From NCBI GenBank assembly GCA_029379385.1, contig CM055607.1, forward strand, positions 28,517,235 to 28,581,234: DNA of 64,000 nucleotides. Direction: 5' to 3'. A program made the position numbers and the translations under genes. This DNA is from Quillaja saponaria (taxonomy: Eukaryota > Streptophyta > Magnoliopsida > Fabales > Quillajaceae). The number at the start of each line of letters is the position of its first letter. The first letter of the stretch is position 1. The notes below the pieces were generated by a model that was not told the DNA's origin, ran no database searches, and saw only the letters and a program-made list of their open reading frames with translations. Shown one piece after another: positions 30,827 through 44,000 of the stretch.

Positions 30827-33264
30827 GTTTGTTGGAAAAGAGAAACAGGTGAGAAATTAACTGAGAATCTTACTTCAGGGAAATGGGGATAGATTTTCCT
30901 TTTGAAAGTTGGACATACTTGAGAGAGCCTTTGTTGTTTTGATTTTTGAATGTAGGCTGGTGAAGGTCTAGAGTGTTGGCTGGTGATGGACTCACATAAA
31001 AAGGGGAATTTTTACAAAAGCATGTATACTATTCCGCTTCAACGTGACATTTTTACTCATTATTCAACACTCACAATTTATAAATAATTTTATTTATAGT
31101 ACCACACAATTCGCTGCTAACTCATAACTTACATGCTCCAAAATTGAATATTTTCATATACATAAAATTATTTAATTTCATTTTTTTTATTTAGAGCACA
31201 TTTAAAATTTAAAATTTAAAATTTTCAACTCAATTTTTAAGAAATGAGAAGCAACTACAAAATATCATTTTTAATTCTTATGAGTAGACCCTAAATTTAT
31301 AATTTTTATGCATGTGTTATTCTTTACAGCTATTTAATTATAATTGCACATATAATGCTATAACATTGGTCACCGCCATCGACAACTTTCATCACTCACT
31401 GCCAGCCCTTATCCATCGACTATTTTGTCCACCCGTCGTCGACTGCCTCCACTAACCTGCATCACCGTTGACCAATCAAATACGAACCCATTGAGATGAC
31501 AACGACGACCATCAATCACCATCAGGACAACAAAATACAACAACAACTACTATTGGAATTTGTCGAAAAGACAATAATTATTATTTGAACCAATTAAAGA
31601 CTGACGACAATCATTGTCAGAAACACAGTTAAAAACATCGAAAACTATAACAACCATTGCCGAAGGTCATTGGAGACGACTATAACCACTGTTGGAAGCT
31701 GCCAAAAACGATGACAACCATTGCCAAGAACTTGAAGCATAATTTTGATTGTAATTTTTCATGTAATTTCCAACTAGTATATTGTAGTTTGAATTTCAAT
31801 TTAGTAGAATTGAAATTGGTTTACAATTTTAATTTCAATTTCAATACAATGAATTCAAACGCAACCTTAGAGATCTTTATCATCAATTAACTTACAATAA
31901 CGTCAAAATTAAATCTCATTAATTATTTTTCTTCTATGTTAAGATTTTTCTATTTTCACAAGCTTTTAACAATATTGTCATGACTCCCCTTCTTACATAG
32001 ACACAATTTTATTTCATTTGAGTTAATTAGACCTGCATCAATAAATAAATAAAATTCACACAACAATAGCCATTTCCCGCCTTATAATGAGCATATAAAT
32101 CTCAACAATTTTCACTCACATGTGAACCATACCACATTCAATTGTCACTCATTGTACTCATAGTATTTCACATAATTATTGTGCATTGTCTCATAATTCC
32201 CATCCACTAACACATAACACCACTGATAGGGTTGAAATTCAAATTGATAGCTTCGAATAATACACTATTTGAATTCGAATTCTTGTCAAATTCGAATAGT
32301 AATTCAAACATAAACTGAAATTTGAGTTCGAATTCGAATAGTAATTCTTGTAAATTGGAAGTTAAATTACTATTTTAACATAGAGATGGTGCGGTGCAGC
32401 TTGCAAGTCAAATTTTTTAGGGCAAACTAGAAACTAAATATTTTTATATTATATGAAAGCATGTGATAGAGCATTTTCCTAGGATTGTATGTCTGATATG
32501 CATCTGGGCTATACACTACACTTACATATTTTATGCAGAATAGACAAAAAAATTGCAAAGATCAATACCATTGCAAACTTCAAATTCAAATACTTCAGGG
32601 AGTAATGTACAAAAACATGTGCTCATGCAGTCATGCGTCCTTTCATCTTCAAAATATTGTTGTTCATTTGTTTGTATACAATGTAAATGGGATCGATGCA
32701 ACCCTCTGTTGAGATAATCAAACAAGGCTTGAGCACCATTGGTGTGTTAATTATTACTCATTATTTGTGTTTGTTTGGATGTTGGCTGACCCATATCCAG
32801 GGAAGAGACCTGTTAGCAACAGGTGTAGAGATTTGAATTTATCATGACATCTAACTGTGTTGTTATCTGTTGCACATGCCAACTTCACCTGTTATACATA
32901 TTAACAAATGGTTGGATGCACATATATCAGTGTTAGAGTATAAACTTATTATAAGCTTCAATTTTTAGATAATATTATAAGTTATCACGATATCATGAGT
33001 TTTGAACTCTATTTTTATAGTAATCATCATCATACAGATAAAACCGTGCAAGGTGAAAATAAGAGAATAAAAAGATAGAAAGTTAATGAAAAGAAGCCGG
33101 TTATCTTAAAGAAGTCAAATGTGACAAATTGAACTTTTTTCTTGGTACAGATAACATAAATTTCTTCAAGAGAGCAACCTCACAAACACAAATTGTTTTA
33201 TCCCACTTGCTTTACCCATGCAATCTCAATTTTACTACTTTAAGCTAAGCTACTACCAGTTCAA
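30827..33264. other. Intergenic DNA between NLR-6 and NLR-7
   Basis: No gene is supported. 31,370-31,760 is richer in C and built of degenerate words like 'GACGACAACCATTGCC'. 31,800-31,860 and 32,230-32,350 contain dense AATTCAAATT/GAATTCGAAT words that can pair with each other. Nothing else is recognised. A minus-strand open frame at 32,531-32,725 has no identifiable features. Confidence 0.4.
31500..31740 (+). repeat. Degenerate tandem repeat of a CCATTGCC-type motif
   Basis: Related words such as ACAATCATTGTCAG, ACAACCATTGCCG, ATAACCACTGTTGG and ACAACCATTGCCAAG recur every 35-50 bases. The spacing and sequence are loose. It may be a fossil of a transposon subterminal repeat; no ends were found. 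Confidence 0.3.
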
Positions 33265-36200
33265 CTAAGTGAAGTACTTCTTCCAACAAAAGTAAAGGAA
33301 AGCAACAACTAAAGCAACTAAAATAATACCAATAACATAAAGGAAAACTATAATTATTATTATTCCTTTGCCTATCTCTTCGAAAAATGGTTTGACAACT
33401 TCGTTGTTAAATGCTTGTCCCAGAGATGCTACAAGATCGGCATTGAACCACTCTTTGACAAATTCTTCGATAAATGCTTCAGCTTTTTGTCCAAGACGGG
33501 GTTGAGAAAATGATTGTTTAAGATCGATATATGCTCCTAGTCCTTCTTCCAAAAATTGTTCCAATTCTGTATCAGAGTATGCTTCGACTGCAAAAATAAT
33601 CAACGCATAAAAAGGAAACTCATTGTATGAATGTAATAACATGTTAATAACTTTCTCTTTTTTCTACCAAATTGGAAACAAAACTTACCATTATTGAAAT
33701 TTCCAATTGTTATGCTTGGAACGTGAGCTATCTCTAGCCAACCAGGACCAGTCTTCTCCTGGTATCTGCTGCAAAACTCAGGACCAGCTGCTACTATCAG
33801 CTTCTTTAGGGAAGTCACACGATGCATTCCATCCGGCAGAGACAACATTTGTGGGCTACAGAAAATCTGAAGCTTCCTGAGAGATGTGAAGTCTGAAAGC
33901 CACTCTGGCAGTGTAGTGAAATTGCGACACGAGACAAGGTTTATGCTCTCTAAAGTGTTAGTAGACTGTTGAAGCCATGGAGGCAACTCCACCAACTTTG
34001 GCAAGCCAACAAGAGCCAACTCTCGAAGCCTCACTCCCAAACATTGATGATTGTCTCCCTCAGCTTCTCCATGCAGATCAAGCTTTTCACAATGGAATAT
34101 CCTCAGCTTCTGTAATGCAGTTAGATGCTTGACACCATGGGGCAAGCACTTCAGACTTCCACATTTAGTGATTGTCAGCATACTGAGGTTGGTGAGTCGT
34201 TGCATATCGAAAAGATATTCCAAATTATCACACGCAGAGAAACATACACTTTCAAGGGAACATAAGGAACTGAATATTTTCTCTGGAAGAAAGGCCTTTT
34301 TTGTGGTTATTTCCAATACTCTGAGGCTAAGAAGGTTCCCCATGTTTCTGGGAAATTCTTCAAGCTCAACACATCCAACCAATCTTAAAACTTGCAAACT
34401 TTGTAATTTGCAGATAAAATCAGGAAGCTTTTTAATTCTCTTATTGCGTGAAAGATCAAGATATCTTAAATGTTTCATTTTACTTATGAACTGTGGCAAC
34501 TCTTCAAAAGTTGAATCACTTATATCCAACACGTGCAAACTTTTGGAATTTACTACACATGAATGCAGAAATGATGCACTGCAAGTCCCCACTCCATCAA
34601 TTGGAAATATAATGGTCCTCAAGCTCTCAAACTTGGGGAGCAATAATGTCAAGTCATCAAAATTGCTTTCGTTTATGAGAAATGACAAATGTCGAACTTT
34701 TCTTGAAATATTTCTAACATGAGTCGACTCAACCATTAAGCACTCACCTTTTGAAACATATACTGCTAAATCATGCACCAGATCATGCAACTTAAATTTG
34801 TAATGGTCATCTTCACCTGAAAAATCTACAAAAAATGATCTTGACCACAACTCATTTATATATTCTATCCCCATATCTTTGCAGTGATCGTGGTTTTCAT
34901 TAGGCGATTGAACCAGACCATGAGCCTTCCAAAAGTCAACCAGCCCTGTAGTAGTGAATTCATAACCCTTTGGAAATAGTGAACAACAAGCAAAACATTG
35001 TTTAAGGAAGGATGGCATTTGATCATAGCTTAATTTAAGAGCAGGTACAATATCGGATTCCTCTTGTCCTAACTTCCATATTTCATTGTCTCTCACCAGT
35101 ATCCAATCGTCTACATTTGTTTTTGAAAAAAGTACATTCCCTAATGTTCTCACTGCCAAAGGAAACCCTCCACATTTTTTCACAATCTCACTCCCAATCT
35201 TTACCAACTTTGGATGTTTCTTCTCTTCTCCTTCTTTAAATGCCCATTTCACCAACAAAGACAAACAATCATCTTCTGAAAGACCTTCTAAAATGTAAGT
35301 GGTACCATCAGTACTCATTATTGAAGCAATTGAGTTACTACGGGTGGTCACCAAGATTTTACTTCCTTTAGCACCAGCTCCTCTTAACAAGTCTCTCAAC
35401 TCAATCCATTTACTAAGTTCCTCATTCCACACATCGTCTAGGACAAGGAGGAACTTCCTACCATTCAAAGCAGCTCTTAAGCGAATTTGCAGTTGATCGA
35501 CATCTAAGTCACTGAAATTCTTATAGCAAACAGACTTGATCATTTTTACTAGTAATTGCTTAAGGTCAAAATCCTCAGATACACACACCCACATTTTCAA
35601 CTCAAAGTTTTCAACAATTCTTTCATCATTGAACACTAATTTTGCCAGTGTGGTCTTCCCCATACCTCCAATTCCTACCAAAGGAATCACAGAGACAGTT
35701 CTTTTATTATTATTATTATTATTATCATCACCTTGTTCCATCAGAAGTTCTACAACTCTATCTTTGTCATTGTCCCTTCCAATTACATCTGAAGCATCCA
35801 CAAAGGAATGGGTCATTTCCCTATGCACCATATGCCTATCAACAACATTCTCCACAAGAAAATGAAATTTCGCCTTATCAGCTGCAATGTCATCTAATCT
35901 CTCTCTTATTTCTCTAATTTTATGACCCATCCTATAACTTAATGACAATGGATTAGAGCTTGAAATATAGTGACGTACCTTCATCTCTGTGCTTCCACTA
36001 GTATCAACCACCCGCTTTCGCAAAGCTTCGCATTCAAATTCATCCAACACATCTTCTGCAACAGAGAAAACGTCTTTAAGCTGTCCCAACCACAAATGCA
36101 AAGCATGGTTGTGTTCCTGCTTCTCCTCAGCATCCAAGAGCACAGCTTTGACATAAGCCAGAGTACGTTCAAGCCTTCGAAGATCCTCGCTCACACCCCA

Positions 36201-36284
36201 CAGCAAGCAAATTTCTCTGTAAACAAGGGATCCAACCTTCTCCAGCAACTTTTGAGCAATGTTGAAGATAAATGATTCAGCCAT
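33265..36284 (-). CDS. NLR-7: CC-NB-ARC-LRR with a C-terminal transmembrane tail, two exons, about 972 aa
   Basis: Exon 1 (36,284-33,689) encodes 865 residues. The coiled coil has AEDVLDEF at 77-84. The P-loop GIGGMGKTT is at 204-212, followed by LLVLDDVW, SKILVTTRS, GGFPLA, CFACCSLFPKGYEF, KLHD for MHD, and LRRs. Read through, the frame would end in a basic stretch at 33,600. A 101-bp intron (donor GTAAGT at 33,688; acceptor TTTTTGCAG ending 33,588; phase 1) instead joins it in frame to exon 2 (33,587-33,265). Exon 2 encodes 107 residues: an acidic, amphipathic stretch (EQFLEEGLGAY, EAFIEEFVKEWF), then about 26 hydrophobic residues (about 940-966, GIIIIIVFLYVIGII and onward), ending WKKYFT. 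The start MAESFIFN is chosen over the in-frame ATG 25 codons upstream because all siblings begin there. Membrane anchoring is inferred; it is not typical of this receptor family. Confidence 0.9.
35704..35726 (-). repeat. AAT/ATT trinucleotide repeat inside the NLR-7 coding region
   Basis: A run of TTAxx/ATT triplets on the plus strand reads as a run of asparagines (GDDNNNNNNK) just before the P-loop. The siblings have no asparagine run at this place. It is an expanded in-frame microsatellite. Confidence 0.85.
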
Positions 36285-38083
36285 TGAAGGAGCTTTATTG
36301 CTTGAAAAGTGAGAACCTATATGTTTTAAATGTTTCAGGCTAGTAAAGAGATGGTGCAACCTTATACTAGATGCTCAAGTCCATGGCTAACTTCAAGGTC
36401 AATACTCAATATTATATAGTAGATGAAAGGCTTACTACTGTTTTAATCTCTCCTAATATATAAATAAAATTATTTTACATAATTTAATAATAATAAAAGG
36501 ACCACAAAAAGGATAATTTGTAAATAATAACAACTTAATAACTTAGATGCGATATTGGCATTATTGATATTATCTTTATGTTATTTTGTTAATTCATAAC
36601 ATTGTAATTAAAAAATTAAAATTTGATTAAAAAATCTTGATTCTTGAAAGATAAATTAACTAAAAAAAATTCAAATAACCAAATTAAAAACTCCTATAAA
36701 TATGTATTATAATTGCATGTTTATAGGATTTATATTATATATATATTTGTGTGTGTAATGTCCAATCAAAGCTTATTGGTTATGGCATTTGTCTTATTTG
36801 ATTTAATTGAATAAATATCGTAATAGTTGATAAATTGATTGAATGTTTTTTTGAATAAACAAATTAAAAACTAATATAAATATGTATTATAATTGTTATG
36901 TTTCTAGGATTTACATATATATGTATGTTATGTCAAATCAAAATTTATTGATTATGACATTTGTCTTAACTGTATAAATATCGTAATAATTTTTAACTGT
37001 TTATGAATATCTTAATTAATTTACATATCAAATTTAAATAAAATTATATTATTTACACCAAAGACTAGAAAATAAAATTCTAAAATTATATTATTTACGC
37101 CAAAGACTAGAAAATAAAATTCTTCTCCTATAGCTTCCTCCAAAATTTCAAACCAAGAAAAAGAAAATCTTTCAGAAAAAAAAAATAATAATAATAATAA
37201 AAGAGCCAATACACCATGGTACAAATCTAGAAAAAAAGATAAAATTACATGATCTACTATGAAGCCAAGCATTTGATGCAGCCTGCCTCTGAAGTCTGAA
37301 CCATCTGCAAGATATCTAATCGGTTTTGATGCTTCTTCACTATCAAGAAAGAATGTAAAACTTGAATATAAAATTAAGTAGTAATTTAATTCAGTATTGC
37401 TGTAGTGACATTTATTTTATTTATACATGATGCAAAGAATTTATAAGAGAAGCCTATGACATAGTTTTGAAATAGAATACACAATAGCATAACTGATTGA
37501 ACTACAAGGGTCTGGCTTCAAGGCTGTAATATTGTTTAAAACAAAAGATATTCCATATACTCATGCAACAATAGGGTGAAAATGAGATGAAACTTAAAAA
37601 AGATAAAAAGAATCATTATTGCAGTTTTACCTCCACACAGATAGCTTGAATCCACTACTTGTGTGGTGAAATCAAAATTCAACTTCAAGTAAATCTGCCT
37701 ATGCTGTATTCAAGAATTTAATGTTCATTATCATAATAATTTACAGATTACAAACATTGTTGACAGCACCAAGACTCCCCAAAAGAAAGAAAGAAAAAAA
37801 AAAAAAAAAAAAACCACCATCACCACTAAAAAAGAATCATGCATACAAAATAATAGGGGATACAAGAAAGGAATGAAAGAATTGCATGTCAATGTCAAGA
37901 AACTTTCCCCGTCATGTTCTGAAATTTTATGCTACTGGACATGGCTGGATAATTGGAAGCAAGCGTACTGAGTATACTTCAAAAAGCAAGATGCTTGCAT
38001 TAAGAAGTCTCCTGGCTAAGGATCAACAGATCTCTTGGATTGTCGAACCAACTAAAATATTTAGTTTGGTAACTACCTTGGAA
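36285..38083. other. NLR-7 promoter side and 3' flank of the EFR3-like gene
   Basis: 36,285-37,250 is very AT-rich with no gene; related segments near 36,650-36,760 and 36,850-36,940 (AAATAACCAAATTAAAAACT then ATATAAATATGTATTATAATTG) are tandem duplicates. A short (TAA)n run lies at about 37,180-37,200 and a poly-A run at about 37,796-37,813. The right part is probably 3' UTR of the EFR3-like gene. Confidence 0.4.
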
Positions 38084-41000
38084 TCAACAACCAGCAGCTT
38101 TTAGGAAGTTATCATATGGACTTGAAGATGGGAGTTTGAAGGATTGAGGACGATGCTGATACTCAGTTGCACACTGCATTGGGAACAGGGCAAGGAGATT
38201 GTTTATTTGCATTCATGATGATATTCCGCTCATGAAAAGGATCACCCACCTGCAATTTTAGACAGGTTCACAAATTTAGATGCTTAAATGAATACGTAAT
38301 GCACAGAGATAGTCCAGCGAGGAAAGGTATTATATATGAAAGCATCAAGACATAAATTTTGTACCTTTTAACTTCTTTACACATACTAGGATCAACATGT
38401 ATCTTTATGCTATCTAGAACTATATAGGTATTGTACATGTGATTATATGATTAAACAGTATATTATCAAGTTATATTAGTTTCCTGGAGCAAGGGAATAC
38501 CCCATGGGAACCAGCATCAATACTGGGACAGGAGGCCATCTTTTTCACATCGTTGTCATGATTTTGTATAGGGAAGTTCATCAAAGATTCATGTTTCTTC
38601 TGGGAACTCATCAAACTAGACATCTTCTGCTGCTTTCCCATCAGAAGTGTCTCACAGTGATAAGCCATATCCTTGTATGGAACATCAGGTGCAGTTGACA
38701 CAGATATCCTCCCAACTTGATGTGCTGTCTCCAAGACCTGTACACATAAAAGCATATTATGAGTAATTATGTCATGTAAAACTATATGAATTTATTATTT
38801 ATATTATTTCTGATCTGAAAAATGCTTGTTACTCATTCAAAGACCAAAATAAGAAGGCATGAAATGGCTAACTCACTGAGTCTAGAAGTTGATTAACACT
38901 CAAAAGACTGGGAAACTCCATGCCACACTCTGGATTTTGCTTTGTTTGACTCTCAAATGAACCCGGCATAGACTCATCCTGCAGAACAAAATAATAACTA
39001 AATCTGTCACAACTGTATACGACAGAAACAAGAAGCTATCAAAAGTAATTACCTCCTTTTGACATTCATTATTTTTCAAATCAACCTGATATATATTTTG
39101 TGGAATATCCAAGAGCAGTTGGGATCCTATTTGAAATGCATCATCTGGTGAAAATTCAATTAGCAGCTGCTCCCTTATCATGGACAATTCAGACTGCAAA
39201 AAGAGATCACCACTGAGTTTATTATGCCAAAAAAGAAAAAAGAAAAAAGCTGCAATCCAAATAATTATGTTATATCTTTAGACACTAAATAAAGTCTAAA
39301 GTAAATCAATACAAATAAGATCTTTACTTCTGACAAACTTCCCAAGCTCTTAACAATCTTGGAAGCAAAGAATTTCCTTGTTTGGTTCTCAGTCATCACT
39401 ATTTCTGAAAGAGACTTTGAAGCCATATAATCGTCTTCCTTGGATCCATAATTGATACTGGGATTTGCAAAAGTGCATGTAATTTGCAATCTTCGACCAT
39501 GCATAGGAATGGGTCAAACTGAGTCAAGAAAATGAAAATATTATGACAAACATAAAGTATGTTTTAACCTATTAAAACAAAAGGGGAAAAAAAAGAAGCA
39601 TGGCTCTCTTCTCTTCCTCACACTAATATTTCCCGTAATGTGCATCATGTTTGATTGCTCAAGACATCAGTTGCATTATATGAATGAGAGCATTTATGGT
39701 TTTAATAGTGTGTCTCTGCATAATATATTTCAATAGAAAAAATGTTGTAAGAGAGCCAAGCAGAAGCGAAAGAGATGTGAACCCAGCTTCATCAGATATG
39801 ACTCACCCTTTTATCTGTAAGTAATTCCTTGGAACTATGAACAAGTGGAAGGATGTTGTAAGCTTTTGAAGAAAATAGAATCATTGAAGTTGCCAAGATA
39901 AAAAGAGATCTGCAACGTGATGGTGGCAGTGGTCCTGCAATAGCATTAGAAATACTGCTTGAGCTGAAAAGATTGAATTTTCAATAAATATATCAAGCTT
40001 GTTCCTTCTTAAGAGTCATCACTGAGTAACCAGACAAGAAAATGAGTTTCATAGCTACGTCCATTCGATTTTTTTTTCTTCGGGCTACAAAAGTGCATTG
40101 CTTAAATTACTAATACAGTTGTTCTCAAAAAATATCACATCTGCTTAAATAACCATCTCAGTATACTTTATGTTAATCATCCTTTTCTAGGAATTATATT
40201 CAAGTTAGTCATTTACTTACTAGTTCGTGAGACAAAGAAAACTCTACTCACTATTTCTCATCCAGATCACAAGATGAAGAACTGCAGAAGATCAATGGTT
40301 ACTTATATTCATGCACATGTGGGTGCATGTATGATTGTATTGTAAATACTATGTAGGTGCATATACTTGATCAAGATAATTTAGTAATAAGAATTAGGAG
40401 AAAGAAAAATCCATTTGATACCCAAGATTGCAATTTAAGTATTCTTTTGGTTTCATTGTGCCCTAAGGAAAGCCACAGTCATCCCCTGCCCTTCTCAAAA
40501 GACACATTACTCTCTCTCTCTCAATCTGAGATTTATCAGAGTCCCAATTAACAAAACTAATTAGTTCTTTTCCTTCTCTTTCAACAAGCTTTCTGATGGA
40601 GAACTGTAGTAACAAGATTTATGATTTAATTATATTTGAATTATGTAATGACCCCTGGTGCTACATTGTTATGAAGCTTATATAAAATATTGTTGCGTTC
40701 GAATTGTCCCTTTCAATAAAATACCATTTGGTCCTGCATCACATTCTCTTTGCTATTGGAAAAAAAGAGAGCATACTTTCTCCTCTTGTGCACTTCTCTT
40801 CCTCCATAATTCTCAACAATCTCAAATCTTAATAGTTAATATTTGCACTAAGGTTCAGGTTGTCAGACCGCATGATTTTTGTACTTATTTTAATCTATAG
40901 GGCTTAAAATATCAGTGACCCTTACCTAGAAGGCTAGAGCTCCACGCACAAAATTATCTATCAAGTTATATTTGAAGAGCTTCATTAACCAAACACATTA

Positions 41001-44000
41001 TTGTTAAACAGTCCGATTAGTTGGCTAACCGCGGTCCAATCGCACCCCACTCTTCCCCGTTTCATTTCCTTCAAGTTTTAGGAGCTCAGATTCAGAAAAA
41101 CAACCAAGAGATGGAAGGATCTCAAACAAGTCTCTACCAAGAAAAGGATCAACTTGAACTTCACATAAAACCAGCTTGATGACCATACAATCACAAAAAA
41201 TGGAAAAAATTTGCTTCTTGTGGCCAAATCTGAGAGATGATAAGAGAAGCAAAAAGAGGGGAGATAAAGGGAAAAGAGAATGACATTTTAATCTTGTATC
41301 CATAATGTTTCCGCTACGTATCCGATACGCTTTCATTTCCATATTAACTGATTTAGTACCTTGGAACAACAATTTAATCCTTGGAAGGAGTAATCTTTTT
41401 CCATCATTAAAAGACCAAAGAACAAACATGCCATTCACTACTTGGGGTTGGAAAAAGAAAACTAGCATGCAAAGAAAACCAGACGAAATCTACTACATTA
41501 TGAAGCTCACCTCCTTCTTTAAGAGACATATCCCGCAAAGAAAATGCTAGCTGAAAACTTCGAACAAGAACTTCATGACTGGAATTCTGTAAGACAAGAT
41601 AAATGGTAGAACAATTTAACAAATAATACAAAAATTCAACAAGATAACTGGGAAAAAGGAAAATCATAAAAGATGGGGAAAGAAATTAATGCCAACACTG
41701 ACATAAGAGTGTAAACGACTTTAACTTCTTTTTTTCCAATCTTAAGTGACATATATTATCAGAATAGCAGTACAAAATCTAGAAAAAGCTTAACTTATGT
41801 AACTAAGTCCCAGAAAAGAACTACAATTCATAGCCAGTGCATTCTGATGACATTTCCAGAATAGATGCATGATTTAGTTAGCAGCAGCTAGGTAAGTTTA
41901 CTAGCTGTAGATGATGCATGATGACAGGGTCCAAGCCTCCAAGGGTTTAAACAAAAGAAATTCCAGGAAAAAAGAATAATATTCCTACTAACAAGAACTG
42001 AAGATAGTATGTGAAAGACAAAGGTTCATAGGCAGGCACTTGAAAAACAGATAGAACTCATTAAAAATGAGTTCCCTAAACATGAATCAGTCCATAGGAA
42101 TTGACCATAGAACATATTGTAATGATAGAGCTGCTAATAAAATGTTAAAATACCTCATAGTAGGAAAATTCATCAATCAAACAAGTAATTAGCATCTTCG
42201 TTTATCCCAGTAGTAAAATCTAACTGTAACAGAAAGCATATGTCTTTCTATCTTTTAAGAAAATATGGACATGTGGACAAAGAAAAGAGAAATTTGGATA
42301 AATAAATATTAAGCTCTGATACCATTGTAGAAGGTGGAAACAATCAAATAATACCATGAAAGAAGAAACATCCTCAGGAATCCCAGCATAAGGACCACAA
42401 GCTTGTAGAGAAGGGAATTATACACGTGTAGCAAGAATAAAATAACTACCTTGGCACGAGAAAACAGCAAAACCAGGCTGTATGTATGAGCAATTGCTTC
42501 ATAGTTTGCAGGTACATTTCCAGGTGAGATAGATTGTGCCCAGATCGAAGTAAGCAAGAGAGCAATCTGATGACTACTCAACTTGAGAGTATTAGCCTCC
42601 TGAGGTTTGATGCAAACAAATGATAAATGATCGTAAACCAAACTAAAATTAAAGTGAAAAGGCACAGAGAGGTCAGGACATGTAGTAGCTTATCAATAAT
42701 ATGTCTCACCAATATCTTCATAGTTACTACATTTTGGACTTTTCAATATGTGAAGGATTTGTGCATAACCTGGGAGTCTTAAAATTGTCTGGATTCGCTA
42801 CAGCCCAAGTCCAACCATAATGTACTTCAGGCACATATTAGCCCAAAGTGCAATATAATTATATTTTTTATAAGCAAATATATTTCATTGACTTGGAAGT
42901 GCTAGAAAGTATGTTATTTTAGTTAAATTTCAGGGTCAGTTTGTAATAATTGAAGAATTGTCTGTAGTTAATTTAATGGAAGGAGAGAAGTAGAACTATT
43001 TTGTGCTTCCTTAATCCCTTGACTCCACTATTTCTTTCTTGTTAATACAATTCTAGAACCCTGACATGGTACTGGAGCATAGTTGATTGAAATGTTAATG
43101 ATTCAAGTCTCCATAACCGCCTTTCAGTAATTATTTACGTGATTTGTCTTGTATTAATTTGTGTTATGTTTTTCAGCATTATGGTACATAAGCAAGTGCA
43201 TGTTGGGAGGGATGTTTGGGTCGTAATCTTGATATACTCAGTTGGGTCTGTTTCTGTTGGTGTATATACTTTTGTATAGGGTATTTGTGCCTTTCCCCTT
43301 TAGAGTATATATATAAGTTGTAATTATTTGAATTAATATAATATGAGATTTTTTTTCCAAAACTCAACTTGGTATCAGAGCAGACTCCTTCACTGCCACT
43401 GACCACCGTTGACCAGAGTTGACCACCATTGACCGGCTAAGAAACCCGAAACTTTTTGGACAGACAATTTCGCAGTCCTTTGCTGACCAAAACCCCAAAC
43501 TTTTGTTTTGATCGATTTCCATTTTGGAGGTCAATTTCGCTATTTTCTGTTCGTTCCCTAAGTCTTCCATTTTTTCCGAAATTCCTTGATCCCGGTTGTT
43601 TTCAGCGGGTTTCTGTCAATCTTGTTCCTCCCTAGGCAGCGATTTGGAGGTTTGATTGTAACCCTAAGACTGATTTGGGAGAGTGAAGTGTTTTGGAGGC
43701 TGTTTGGCTACAATTTGAAGGCTGTTTGGGCTGCGTTTTTTGGAGGTGTTTGGCTGGAAAATGACACTTTAGAGGTTTTCTAGTTGTGGGTCAGTTCTGA
43801 TTTGGATTGTTGTGGTTTTTTGGCTAAGTGTTGGTGATCTAAAGTGTTTTATTGGTTCTTTGTTCAATCTATTTGGCTTTAGGCTGCTTCTTGTGATATT
43901 TTTTGACTTCTTTTTACTGTTAAACAGTTATTATTGAGGGCTTATTTTAAGTTCATTCGGAACTTGAGAATGTCGAATGTAACTTGTAATTCTCGAGGTA

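Noticed and set aside
33265..33587. The NLR-7 tail as a separate small membrane-protein gene
   Set aside because: Its apparent ATG lies within the intron, only about 50 bases upstream of the acceptor, and the exon phase matches the LRR exon exactly, so fusion by splicing is the simpler reading.
33600..33689. Read-through C-terminus of NLR-7 ending in FGRKKRKLL...FLFMR
   Set aside because: It begins with a perfect GTAAGT donor and is followed by a strong acceptor in matching phase, so it is better read as intron. A retained-intron form cannot be excluded.
34051..34722. Plus-strand open frame of 223 codons opposite NLR-7
   Set aside because: It lies wholly antisense to LRR coding sequence, has no recognisable domain, and equivalent shadows appear opposite the other NLR copies.
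980..36284. Head-to-head paired NLRs (sensor/helper) or an integrated decoy domain
   Set aside because: All copies point the same way, and no known integrated domain (HMA, WRKY, BED, kinase) was recognised in any of them.
36284..36359. Upstream in-frame ATG giving 25 extra residues to NLR-7
   Set aside because: All siblings start at MAE(S/T)F, and the extra residues are unrelated to the coiled coil.
41025..41468. 147-codon minus-strand open frame containing VDPFLGRD
   Set aside because: VDPFL looked like an EFR3 exon, but the true FDPFL...VEDCKL exon is at 39,328-39,518. This frame lies in intron 13, lacks usable splice edges and has low-complexity composition.
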